From contig NZ_JAAOIE010000008.1 in NCBI RefSeq assembly GCF_011326755.1, positions 1-64,000 of the forward strand: a DNA stretch of 64,000 nt. The letters run 5' to 3'. This DNA comes from Cochlodiniinecator piscidefendens. Lineage in GTDB: Bacteria > Pseudomonadota > Alphaproteobacteria > Rhodobacterales > Rhodobacteraceae. The translations under genes and the position numbers were made by a program. The notes below the pieces were generated by a model that did no database searches, was not told the DNA's origin, and saw only the letters and a list, made by a program, of their open reading frames with translations. Of this stretch, positions 1 through 9,700 are shown one piece after another (position 1 is the stretch's first letter; every line of letters starts with the position of its first letter).

Positions 1-91
1 CATCAGACCACCCCGCCTGCGTCAAATGATAAAGCGTAGAACACCCCGCTATACCACCACCTATTACAACTACACGCGTCCGACTCTTCAT
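1..91 (-). CDS. FAD-dependent oxidoreductase, GcvT/dimethylglycine dehydrogenase-like, N-terminal fragment
   Basis: Reading the minus strand from position 91 gives an ATG followed by an open frame that runs off the left edge. The 30 visible residues begin MKSRTRVVVIGGGIAGCS and continue with LYHLTQAGW. This is the beta-alpha-beta dinucleotide fold (GxGxxG) of FAD-dependent amine oxidoreductases. The wording is closest to the sarcosine/dimethylglycine dehydrogenase family that carries a C-terminal GcvT domain, but that part lies outside the window. An in-frame ATG at 118 would add nine residues; the start at 91 fits the family better. It is divergent from the secreted protein at 263 and probably unrelated to the EPS locus. 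The FAD fold is clear; the exact substrate is a guess. Confidence 0.6.
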   Translation of the reverse strand, partial: MKSRTRVVVIGGGIAGCSTLYHLTQAGWSD

Positions 92-262
92 CGCAAAAAT
101 CCCGAATATGTTCTCCATATTCAAACGATCATGGGTCAATTTGGTCAAATGAAACGCTTTAGTTTCGATTTTTTCGGATTATAAATACTAAAAACTGATC
201 GCTCATTATTTGGTACGACAATTCGCTCTTTCTTCTCGCAGGAGACTCGGCATAATTAGAGC

Positions 263-3169
263 ATGAAAAATTCTTTAGTATCCGCTGTGTTTCTCAAATT
301 CTGTTTTGTGTTTTTGATGGCTGTATCACCCGCACGGGCCGATACGCTTAAACTATTTGTATTCGGCAATAGCCTGATAAATTTCCACAGTGGTAGTGAT
401 GAAACAACTGTGCCGCATTGGTTGGCGCAGTTTGCATCCTTAGATGGGCATGAAATCCAAATTTCAGGCCAATGGGGGTTTTTACGTAACTTTGCCGATA
501 CATTGCCCCCAGAACCAAATTGGTCTTTCTCGGATGTCGAACCAGCGTGGAATTCAGAACGTGAAAGTTTTACGCAGGCCAGATTTGATGCGGTAATGAT
601 AAATCCCGCCAACTTCATTCAATATCAACCGGCTGACACCGCATACGACGGCGAAAACCCTGATCAATCCTCCCCGCTTAGCGCTACTTTAGAGGTAATG
701 GATTGGGTGCATGTTCAAGCCCCTGATGCTCAGTTCTATATCTATGAAGGTTGGTCCGAAATGGCAGGCTACATCAATGGTGATGTCGGCGTGGCCACAG
801 ATTTGCAGGAATACTACGAAGACGCCGTTGGCCCCTATCATGCATGGTACGAAGATTATGTCGACCATTTGCAAAAGGAACGTCCGGATTATCAGATTAC
901 GCTCATTCCGGTTGCCCAGAAGCTTGCGCAATTTATGACCGAGACACCTTTGGCTGGTATAGCACCAAATGATCTATATGTGGATACAGATCCACATGGA
1001 ACGGCAACCCTTTATGCTTTGGCTAGCGCAATCACCTATAGCGCACTTTTTGAAAACACACTCCCCGAGATATCCTTTCCTGATACAATTCATCCGTTGG
1101 TGAACGATCATCTGTTTGAGGTTCGCACAATTCTTAATCAAAGACAGGCCCAGTTTGACGACTTTGTATTGGAGAATTTCCAACACGTTGTTGCGCGGGA
1201 TGCGCCTTCGTTAGCGATGGGTTTAAATGGGATTGCAGATTGGTCTACTCAACATCCATTTGTTGACCTGATGAAAACAGCCCGCCCATGGACAGGCCAT
1301 ATTCCCGGACAATGGGGCGGGCGCACGGCACAAGAACTAGAAGCGCTTGGCATCTTAGATGCCGCTGGGTGGGTTACGCATGTTCCTGAGGATTTAACGG
1401 CGATTGAAACTCTGTTGTTAACGGACCAACCGACAGATTCTGATTGGTTAACCGGCCGCTACCGCGTCACCTATGAAGGTACCGGCGACATTCAATTAAC
1501 CGGTCGCGCACGACGCGTGCAATACGAAGACGGTGAAATGTGGTTCAGTTATGAACCCGGCGAGGGCCAAGTAGGTATTCAAATCCGCAGCTCTGACCCT
1601 GACGACACCGGGGACTACATCCGTAATATCTCGGTGGTGCGCGAAGACAACATTCCACTGTTTGAAGTTGGGGCCATGTTTAACCCGGAATGGGTCAATG
1701 TGGTGTCTGATCTTCGGTCTGTGCGGTTTATGGATTGGATGTTCACCAATGGGTCGGAAAAAACCACATGGCAGACCCGGGCCAATCTGTTGGATTACAC
1801 CTATATTCGGCGCGGCACCCCCGTTGAGGTCATGGTTGCCTTGGCCAATGAAATAGGGGCTGATCCTTGGTTTAATATGCCACATATGGCCCAAGACGAT
1901 TATGTACGCAATTTTGCGTTTTACGTATTGGACAATCTTAATCCTGAGTTGCTCGCTTATATTGAATATTCCAATGAGCTATGGAACTTTGGTTTTCCCC
2001 AGACCCATTGGGTGGCCGCCCAAGCGCAACAACGCTGGGGGGACAGCGGATCAGATGCGCAGTGGATGGAATATGCCGGTCTGCGCGCCGCGGAAATGAT
2101 GGCGATCTGGACCAACGTTTTTGGCCCAGAAACAGAAACGCGTTTGCGCCGGGTGATCGCCACTCACACAGATTGGCCGGGGTTGGAAGAACCACTTCTT
2201 CAGGCGCCGCTATGGCAGATTGGGCGGTTAGGTGCGCCTGCTGACTGGTTTGATGCTTATGCGGTCACCGGGTATTTCGGCTTAGAACTCGGCACCGACG
2301 AAGTCGCCCCAGAGGTTCTAAATTGGATAGAAGAAAGCCGCGCTGAGGCTGAGGCCACAGGACGCGAACAAGGTCTCGCCCGGGTGCGACTACGCCTGTT
2401 TGCCGAAGAACGTCAATATGAATCGGCGACGGCCCGCGCCATTGAAATGATCAGGGATGGGTCCCTGAAACACTTGGTCGATGAAGCATGGCCGTATCAG
2501 GCCGAAGTCGCCCGCGACAATAATTTTGAGCTGGTCATGTACGAAGGCAGCACACACGTCGTTGGGCTTGCGGATTGGTCGGGCAACGATTCACTGACTG
2601 CGTTTTTTAACCACCTCAATTACACCCCTGAAATGGCAGAGCTATATGAAGAGCTGTTAACATCATGGCAGGAGGTCGGAGGCACATTGTTCAACGCCTT
2701 TGTTGATGTCAGCGCCCCTAGCCAATACGGCAGCTGGGGAACTTTGCGGTATCTTGGCGATGAAAATACGCGCAATGACGTACTAACCGATTTCAACCAA
2801 AACACCCCAGCATGGTGGAGTGATCGTGATGGTTCTATTTTTGACCATGGTGTTATGTTGATCGGCGGCGACGATAGCGAAGAAATGTCAGGAACCACCA
2901 AAGCAGATATTATACTTGCTGGGGATGGAGACGACATTTTGACGGCCTCCGGTACAGGCGATAGATTGCACGGCGGAGAAGGCCGCGACGCCGCGGTATT
3001 TTCAGGTGCCGTAAATGATTATGCCTTTGAGGTTGAAACGGTGTCAGGGTCACCCCATCAACGTCTCATCGTGTTTGGCTCGACAGAAACATACACTCTT
3101 TTCGCAATCGAAGATTTGCTGTTTCAGAAAAACCCGGGTTTGGTCGTCCCTGTTGCCGATTTACAGTGA
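263..3169 (+). CDS. Large secreted SGNH/glycosidase-like protein with RTX-type C-terminus
   Basis: The 968-residue protein starts with a Sec signal peptide (basic MKNS, hydrophobic core, cleavage near SPARA-D at about residue 27). Residues ~28-270 look like an SGNH hydrolase fold: block I appears as FGNSL near residue 37 and a DPHG stretch near 245 could supply the block V histidine. A middle region (~390-850) resembles a TIM-barrel glycoside hydrolase, with a NELWNFG motif whose Glu could be catalytic. The last ~100 residues hold glycine/aspartate-rich repeats (GDGDD, GGEGRD) of the calcium-binding RTX type. Its place beside an EPS locus suggests a polysaccharide-trimming or esterase role outside the cell, which is inference. 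It ends base-to-base with the convergent glycosyltransferase at 3170, so no terminator fits between them. An AGGAGA lies ~17 bases before the start, farther than usual. Confidence 0.7.
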   Translation: MKNSLVSAVFLKFCFVFLMAVSPARADTLKLFVFGNSLINFHSGSDETTVPHWLAQFASLDGHEIQISGQWGFLRNFADTLPPEPNWSFSDVEPAWNSERESFTQARFDAVMINPANFIQYQPADTAYDGENPDQSSPLSATLEVMDWVHVQAPDAQFYIYEGWSEMAGYINGDVGVATDLQEYYEDAVGPYHAWYEDYVDHLQKERPDYQITLIPVAQKLAQFMTETPLAGIAPNDLYVDTDPHGTATLYALASAITYSALFENTLPEISFPDTIHPLVNDHLFEVRTILNQRQAQFDDFVLENFQHVVARDAPSLAMGLNGIADWSTQHPFVDLMKTARPWTGHIPGQWGGRTAQELEALGILDAAGWVTHVPEDLTAIETLLLTDQPTDSDWLTGRYRVTYEGTGDIQLTGRARRVQYEDGEMWFSYEPGEGQVGIQIRSSDPDDTGDYIRNISVVREDNIPLFEVGAMFNPEWVNVVSDLRSVRFMDWMFTNGSEKTTWQTRANLLDYTYIRRGTPVEVMVALANEIGADPWFNMPHMAQDDYVRNFAFYVLDNLNPELLAYIEYSNELWNFGFPQTHWVAAQAQQRWGDSGSDAQWMEYAGLRAAEMMAIWTNVFGPETETRLRRVIATHTDWPGLEEPLLQAPLWQIGRLGAPADWFDAYAVTGYFGLELGTDEVAPEVLNWIEESRAEAEATGREQGLARVRLRLFAEERQYESATARAIEMIRDGSLKHLVDEAWPYQAEVARDNNFELVMYEGSTHVVGLADWSGNDSLTAFFNHLNYTPEMAELYEELLTSWQEVGGTLFNAFVDVSAPSQYGSWGTLRYLGDENTRNDVLTDFNQNTPAWWSDRDGSIFDHGVMLIGGDDSEEMSGTTKADIILAGDGDDILTASGTGDRLHGGEGRDAAVFSGAVNDYAFEVETVSGSPHQRLIVFGSTETYTLFAIEDLLFQKNPGLVVPVADLQ

Positions 3170-4387
3170 TCAGTCTGGACCCTCATTAATCAAAGAAAGT
3201 AAGGTTTCAGCGCCAATATCACTGTGAAATTGGCCAACGATACGCGCACGACCAGCAACGCTTAACGACTCTGCCTTGCTCGGGGTGCTGATCAGATCTT
3301 GAATTGCATTTGCCAATTCCTTGGGTGATTGCGGCGAAACTAAAATCCCATCAACACCGTCGCGGATCAGTTCTGGCACACCGCCTGCATTTGTCCCAAT
3401 GGTAGGTGTGCCACACGACATAGCCTCCATGTAGGCCACGCCTAAGGGTTCGTGCCAGCTCGCTAAAATGAAAATATGTGCAGAAGTTAATTTCTGAAGC
3501 ACCGCTTCGGCACTGATAGCGCCGAGTAGCTTAGCGTTGCCTTCTAAATTTAGATCAGCCAAATGCGCAGCTAATTCGCGATGGTACCCCTGCCCGCCAT
3601 CATCATCTTCGCCAGCGATTTCAAGCTGGATATCAAGCCCCTGATCAACCAAATTGCGAACTGCACTCAGCAAATCTTGGTGACCTTTGACGACGTTTAA
3701 CCGCCCACAGGCAAACAGCTGAATCGGGGCATCGGTCTTTGGGGGAATATACGCGGTTGGTCGTTTTAATACATCCGTATCCACACCCATTGGCTGCAAA
3801 GCAACACGATCTGGAAAATCATTCCCCAACTGCAATCGGGCCTCAGCGGTAAGTTTCTGCGTGATGATCGTCGCAAAGTCAGCATGGCGCCATTTCAGCC
3901 CCTGCAGCGATCCATAGTCAGACATCGGCCCATGCAACGTTAGGCTATAGCTTGGCCCCCCCATTAGCTGGGCAAACATCGCGATTAATGCTGCGCGACC
4001 GCAGGAATGAACGTGAACATGCGTTATGCCCCTGCGTGCGCAATCATCCCTAAGTGTTTGGGCCGCCGCGAGGGTTATCAGGACATCTTTGAACGCCCCT
4101 ACTCCTTCGCGCCAGACATCAAACATCCATTTGCCCGGAGCAATGGACAGTAGCGCCTTCAGCGCCTCCAATGGTTTTATCGCACCTAAATACGTTGTAC
4201 GATCCATCGCCTCCTGCGACCATTCATGTGAAATCAACCCTGCTGGCGGAGACCGCGTGCTAAAAAGTGCGACATCAACACCACGCGCCTCAAGCGCTGC
4301 AATCTCACGCCAAAAGAAAATATGGGTCTGCCCCGGAAATTGGGGTATCAGATATCCGATTGTTTGATTTTTTAATTCATCAGGCAT
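3170..4387 (-). CDS. Glycosyltransferase family 4 (colanic-acid/EPS type)
   Basis: This 405-residue GT-B retaining glycosyltransferase is expected to add a sugar from a nucleotide-sugar donor to a lipid-linked EPS intermediate at the cytoplasmic membrane. The N-terminus (IGYLIPQFPGQTHIF) is the acceptor-side Rossmann half of the WcaL/AmsK-like group. The C-terminal half has the donor-binding GRLNVVKG loop (about residue 228) and the EPLGVAYME form of the EX7E motif, followed by SCGTPTIGT and GGVPELI. No membrane segment is visible. It is transcribed alone, divergent from the GT2 at 4478 across 90 bases that must hold both promoters. It resembles the GT4 at 33691 in its first 40 residues, so the two may be paralogues. 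Donor and linkage cannot be read from the sequence. Confidence 0.85.
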   Translation of the reverse strand: MPDELKNQTIGYLIPQFPGQTHIFFWREIAALEARGVDVALFSTRSPPAGLISHEWSQEAMDRTTYLGAIKPLEALKALLSIAPGKWMFDVWREGVGAFKDVLITLAAAQTLRDDCARRGITHVHVHSCGRAALIAMFAQLMGGPSYSLTLHGPMSDYGSLQGLKWRHADFATIITQKLTAEARLQLGNDFPDRVALQPMGVDTDVLKRPTAYIPPKTDAPIQLFACGRLNVVKGHQDLLSAVRNLVDQGLDIQLEIAGEDDDGGQGYHRELAAHLADLNLEGNAKLLGAISAEAVLQKLTSAHIFILASWHEPLGVAYMEAMSCGTPTIGTNAGGVPELIRDGVDGILVSPQSPKELANAIQDLISTPSKAESLSVAGRARIVGQFHSDIGAETLLSLINEGPD

Positions 4388-4477
4388 TTTGACTAGGGAT
4401 TTGTTGGTGTTATACGAAAATATGCGTCACGTTGATTTAGCCCTAGCATTCTTTTCCTCAAAAGCCGAGCCATTCCA

Positions 4478-5305
4478 ATGCTGAGCATCATTATCCCTGC
4501 CTGCAACGAAGAAGATGAGATTGGCCAATGTCTTGCGGCCGTTCTAGGATCACATGGCACGCATGACGCGGAGGTTATCGTGGTGGCCAATGGGTGCACC
4601 GATGAAACGGCAGGGGTGGCGCGCACGTTTGAAACACATTTTGCTGGGCGTGGATGGCGGTTTAAAGTTCTCGAATTGTCCGAAGGCGGAAAACTGAATG
4701 CATTAAACGCAGGGGACGCTGCGGCCCATTGGGGTGCAAGGGTTTATCTGGACGCAGATGTGAACATCAGTTCCAATGTATTGAACCAAATTGCAGATGC
4801 GTTGAATGTTGCCGCCCCGCGTTATGCCAGTGGCACGCTACGCATTCCTATTCCGCGGTCTTGGGCGAGCAAAGCATACCGTCGCATCTACACCAAAGTT
4901 CCATTCATTACACAGGGGGTACCGGGCGCAGGCTTGTTCGCCGTAAATGCAGAAGGTCGCGCGCGCTGGGGACATTGGGGTGACATTATTTCTGACGACA
5001 CATTTGCCCGATTAAGCTTTACCCCAACTGAACGCATCGGAGTTCCCGCGACCTATGATTGGCCTTTGGTCGAAGGCTATAAAAACCTTATCAAAGTCCG
5101 TCGCCGCCAAGAAGCCGGTGTCCACCAGCTACGTGAAAACCACCCTGATCTCATGAAAAATGACGACGAAAGTAGCTTGGGGATAAAAGGCCTTTTGGCG
5201 CTAGGTCTACGCGATCCGGTTGGGTTTGCCGTTTATACCAGTGTGCGTATCGCGGTGCGCCTGACTGCCCAAAAGCATACCTCAGATTGGAGCCGCGGGA
5301 GATGA
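4478..5305 (+). CDS. Glycosyltransferase family 2
   Basis: This 275-residue GT-A glycosyltransferase opens with MLSIIIPACNEEDEIG, the usual GT2 nucleotide-binding strand. It has a VVANGCTDET segment (~35-44) and a DADVN motif (~90), the DxD-like metal site. A GVPGAGLFAVN stretch near 150 matches the family's acceptor loop. It lacks the C-terminal membrane helices of processive GT2 synthases, so it probably adds a single sugar to a lipid carrier. It is the first gene of the plus-strand set that runs through the flippase, PKS and NRPS. Its stop overlaps the flippase start as ATGA, which suggests translational coupling. The ribosome-binding site is weak. Confidence 0.82.
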   Translation: MLSIIIPACNEEDEIGQCLAAVLGSHGTHDAEVIVVANGCTDETAGVARTFETHFAGRGWRFKVLELSEGGKLNALNAGDAAAHWGARVYLDADVNISSNVLNQIADALNVAAPRYASGTLRIPIPRSWASKAYRRIYTKVPFITQGVPGAGLFAVNAEGRARWGHWGDIISDDTFARLSFTPTERIGVPATYDWPLVEGYKNLIKVRRRQEAGVHQLRENHPDLMKNDDESSLGIKGLLALGLRDPVGFAVYTSVRIAVRLTAQKHTSDWSRGR

Positions 5306-6669
5306 AACTTTTTAGCGCTCTTTTAGCTGGCGAAGGTTTGCGTGCGCGGGTGATGCGTAGTTCGGGCCTAACCGTCATGGGCTATGGCATTTCGCAAATT
5401 TTGCGCCTCGCATCAAACCTCATCTTAACCCGAATTTTGTTCCCCGATGCCTTTGGCATGATGGTACTTGTCGGGATATTTATGATGGGATTGGCGATGT
5501 TTTCCGACCTTGGGGTTGGGCCATCTATTCAACAAAACAAACGCGGTGATGACCCTGACTTTTTAAATACAGCCTGGACCATTCAAGTGATCCGAGGCGG
5601 CGTTTTGTGGATTGTTGCGTCGGTGTTGGCTTGGCCGATGGCCGCCTTTTACGAAACACCACAATTACTGCATTTGTTACCTGTCGCCAGCTTATCCCTA
5701 TTGATCACAGCCTTTAATCCAACGCGTTTGGAAACCGCCAATCGTCACCTCATGCTGGGGCGGGTCACCGTCATTGATATGGTAACGCAAGCCGTCGGGA
5801 TTCTTAGCGCCATCGCGCTGGCCTACTGGCTGCGTTCAGTTTGGGCGTTGGTATTTAGCGGCCTGATTGGCGCGGCGTTTCAGCTTTGGATGTATGATCG
5901 ATTTTTGCCCGGTGTACGCAACCATTTTAGATGGGAAAAGCCCGCTGCCAAAGAGCTTATTCATTTTGGGAAATGGATTTTCCTCAGCACTGTCGCGGGT
6001 TTTATTTTAAGCCAAGGCGACAAAGTGGTTTTGGGTAAGTTTCTATCTCTCGAAACACTCGGTGTGTATAATATCGGATATTTTCTGGCGAGCTTCCCGC
6101 TCCTACTTGGGGGGATTGTAATACGACGTATTCTAATCCCTCTGTATCGCGAAAAACCCCCATCTCAATCCGTCGAAAACTTTGCCAAGCTGCAAAAGAT
6201 GCGGTTCCTGCTGACGGGTTTGATTTTCGTGATGGTCATGTTCTTTGCCTTTGGCGGCGTCGATTTGATAAGCATTATGTATGATCCCCGCTATCAGGCG
6301 GCTGGCGCAATGGTCGTCATATTGGCGTTGTCACAGATCCCACAGGTGATCGTTTTAACTTATGATCAAGCCGCCTTAGCCGCTGGGGACAGTCGTGGTT
6401 TTTTCGTTCTGGCCGCCTCCCGCGCGGCGGCGATGATTGCTGGCTTATTGCTGGGGTTTCACTTTGCGGGTCTTTTTGGCGCGCTAATCGGGCAGGGAAT
6501 CGCGATGCTTTTGGTTTATCCTGTGGTTGTTTGGCTCGCCCTAAAACAAGGTGCATGGGATCCAAAACACGATAGTATCTTCGCTATTATAGGCGGAATC
6601 TTGGTTCTTGGCGCCTATATTTACAACCAAGAGGCGATAACTATCCTTATTGCCTCAAAAATGCCCTGA
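5302..6669 (+). CDS. Wzx-type oligosaccharide flippase (MOP superfamily)
   Basis: This 455-residue integral membrane protein has about 12 hydrophobic segments and belongs to the polysaccharide-transport branch of the MOP exporters. It should move lipid-linked saccharide units across the cytoplasmic membrane. The N-terminal region (SGLTVMGYGISQILRLASN, LFPDAFGMM) and the charged turn QGDKVVLGKFLSLETLGVYN near residue 235 are typical. The ATG at 5302 is preferred over an upstream in-frame TTG at 5287 because it gives an ATGA overlap with the preceding GT2. Its position directly before the PKS suggests that the flipped substrate may carry the PKS/NRPS-derived group, but this is inference. A second flippase is not seen elsewhere in the window, so it may also serve the whole EPS pathway. 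Confidence 0.85.
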   Translation: MKLFSALLAGEGLRARVMRSSGLTVMGYGISQILRLASNLILTRILFPDAFGMMVLVGIFMMGLAMFSDLGVGPSIQQNKRGDDPDFLNTAWTIQVIRGGVLWIVASVLAWPMAAFYETPQLLHLLPVASLSLLITAFNPTRLETANRHLMLGRVTVIDMVTQAVGILSAIALAYWLRSVWALVFSGLIGAAFQLWMYDRFLPGVRNHFRWEKPAAKELIHFGKWIFLSTVAGFILSQGDKVVLGKFLSLETLGVYNIGYFLASFPLLLGGIVIRRILIPLYREKPPSQSVENFAKLQKMRFLLTGLIFVMVMFFAFGGVDLISIMYDPRYQAAGAMVVILALSQIPQVIVLTYDQAALAAGDSRGFFVLAASRAAAMIAGLLLGFHFAGLFGALIGQGIAMLLVYPVVVWLALKQGAWDPKHDSIFAIIGGILVLGAYIYNQEAITILIASKMP

Positions 6670-6793
6670 AATATCCTTTTTACAGCGTTGCCCTCGGTTT
6701 ATCCTCAACTTCGCGACAGGTGGTAAGTAATTTATTGGGCTCATCGGGCCCGTTTGTATATTGGCCGGTTCTGCCCCGGTCTGAGGTTTTAAA

Positions 6794-9700
6794 ATGAATG
6801 ACGGGTCGGGTCACATTCAGATGAGTGAAAATGACATTGCGATAGTAGGGATGGCTGCACACCTTCCAGGGGCTGATACTTTGGAACGGTACTGGTCGAA
6901 TTTGCGCGATGGTGTCGAATCTATTCGGCAAATGTCTGACGAAGAATTATTGGCCGCTGGCGAGAAACCAGGCCGCCTTCATCATAAAAACTACGTACGC
7001 GCAGCTGCACCCTTGGATCGCTTTGAGTATTTCGATGCAGATTTCTTTGGGTTCAGCCCAAAAGAAGCAGCCATTTTAGACCCACAGCATCGTCAATTTC
7101 TAGAAGTCACATGGGAAGCGCTGGAAAACGCAGGGCATGTGCCCGAAAAATTTGATGGCCCAATCGGTGTTTTTGCCGGGTGCGGCATGGGCAGCTATCT
7201 TTATTTCAATATCTGTTCAAACCCGGATCTGGTTGATGATGTTGGCATGTTTTTGTTGCGCCACACAGGCAATGACAAAGATTTTCTGGCCACGCGTGTT
7301 AGTCACGTTTTCGATCTCAAGGGCCCAAGCATCAATATGCAAACGGCTTGCTCAACATCGTTGGTTGCTACGCATTACGCCTGTCAGGCTTTGTTGAATG
7401 GCGAATGCGATATGGCGCTGGCGGGTGGCGTCACCATCGAGTTACCCCAAAACCGCGGCTATATTTTTAAAGAGGGCGAAGTTCTTTCACCTGATGGGCA
7501 TTGTCACGCCTTTGATCACCGCGCCGAGGGTACTGTATTTGGCAGTGGCGCTGGGGCGATTGTTTTGCGCCGATTGGACGACGCGATAAACGACGGTGAC
7601 CATATTTGGGGCGTGATTAAAGGCACCGCAGTTAACAATGACGGCGCGGCCAAGGCGGGGTATTTGGCCCCCAGTGTGGACGGTCAAGCCAACGCTATTT
7701 CCGAAGCACATGCTATCGCGCAAATTCCGGCTGACACTATCGACTATGTCGAATGCCATGGTACCGGGACCTATTTAGGTGATCCGATCGAAGTTGCCGC
7801 GCTGACCGAAGCCTTTCGCAAAACCACCGATGAAACAGGGTTTTGTGGCATCGGATCGGTAAAAACCAACATTGGTCATCTCGACACAGCCGCAGGGGTT
7901 GCGAGCTTGATCAAAACATCGCTGTCGCTGACCCATAAACAAATCCCACCGAGCCTTGGATACGAGGCCCCAAACCCGGTTATTGATTTTGATGGGTCCC
8001 CTTTCTCAGTAAACGCCAGCTTGCGCGATTGGACTTCTCATAAGGGTCCACGACGCGCAGGCGTCAATTCCTTGGGTGTTGGTGGAACCAATGCGCACGC
8101 AGTCCTCGAAGAGGCCCCTCTTCGTTCCGCATCAGACGAAAGCGATTGGCCCTTTCACATTCTGACGTTATCGGCACGTTCCAAAGGCGCGCTTGATGAC
8201 GCATCGACCGCTTTGGCAAAGCATCTGCGGGCACATTCAGATCAGCCATTGGCAGATGTTGCATATACCCTGAAGGAGGGGCGTCGCGCCTTTGAAAAAC
8301 GCCGTATCGTCGTTGCTGAAACCCACGAAGAAGCCGCGCGTCTACTCGAAGAAAATGACAAACGCCGGGTCTTTACGCATTCGGCCTTGGGCGATGATCC
8401 CGAAACCATATTCATGTTCCCCGGCGGCGGGGCTCAATATGTCGGCATGGCTCGCGATCTCTACGAAACGGAGCCAGTTTTTCAGGACTGGATGGATCGT
8501 GGATTTGCGGTACTTGAACCACAAATTGACTACGATATTCGTGCGCTTTGGTTGGCTGACGGAGATGCTAGGTCAACAGCTGACATTAAATTGAAACAAC
8601 CCTCCGTACAGTTGCCGCTCATCATGATCGTTGAATATGCGCTGGCACAACTGTGGATGTCTTGGGGCGTAAAACCTGCCGCACTTGTGGGTCATTCCAT
8701 GGGCGAAAACACCGCAGCCTGTTTGGCCGGTGTTCTCAGCTTTGAGGATTGTATTGGGTTGGTGTTATTGCGTGGGCAATTGTTTGATACCGTCCCCGCG
8801 GGGGGTATGCTGAGTGTTCCGTTATCATTGCAGGATCTTGAACCATATCTGTCGCAAGATTTAGATATTGCTGGACTGAATGCGCCGGACCTAACCGTGG
8901 TTTCTGGCCCACAGCATGCCCTTGATACCTTGGCGCAAATTCTGGACGAAGATGACGTTATTGCACAGCGCATCCCGATTGACATCGCCGCCCATTCTCG
9001 AATGCTAGACCCGATTTTAGACCGCTTTAGGGATTATTTGCGCTCCATTCGCTTGAATGCCCCACAAATCCCATTTGTATCAAATCAAACTGGGGATTTC
9101 ATCACAGCGGATGAGGCAACAAACCCGGACTACTGGGTCCGCCATCTGCGCGGTACGGTTCATTTTGCGGATTGCATCACAACACTGTCGGAAAAGACCG
9201 ACAGAGTTTATCTGGAAATGGGTCCGGGCAAAGCTCTGTCCTCGTTGACCCAGATGCACAGTGCCGTGACTGCCCAACAGGTCTTTAGCGTTTTGCGTCA
9301 CCCGGATGAAGCCATCGAGGATGATCTTTACTTTCTCGGAATTGTTGGGCGCCTATGGGCAACTGGCGTAGAAGCCGACTGGGAACAGATATGGGGTGAC
9401 GCAAAACGCCATCGCGTACCGCTGCCGACCTACGCCTTTCAACGCGCCCCATATTTTATCGAACCGGGTACTGCCAAAGAAACTGTTGTTGACGACTACC
9501 TTAGTCGAACAGATGAAATTGCGGATTGGGGATATCGCCCCCATTGGCGCCCAAGATTGGCCGAGGCTGATGTTGACCCCGAAACCGAATTGGATATGGC
9601 TGACCCCCAAAGCTGGCTAATCTTTATGGATGATGCCGGCGTAGGGGCAGCTTTGGCCAAAAGACTGCGGGCGGCCGGTCATCCGGTTATCGAAATCCAT

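Noticed and set aside
6736-6763. Sigma70-like TTGGGC - 16 bases - TATATT before the PKS
   Set aside because: Only a weak match to consensus; cannot be told from background without transcript data.
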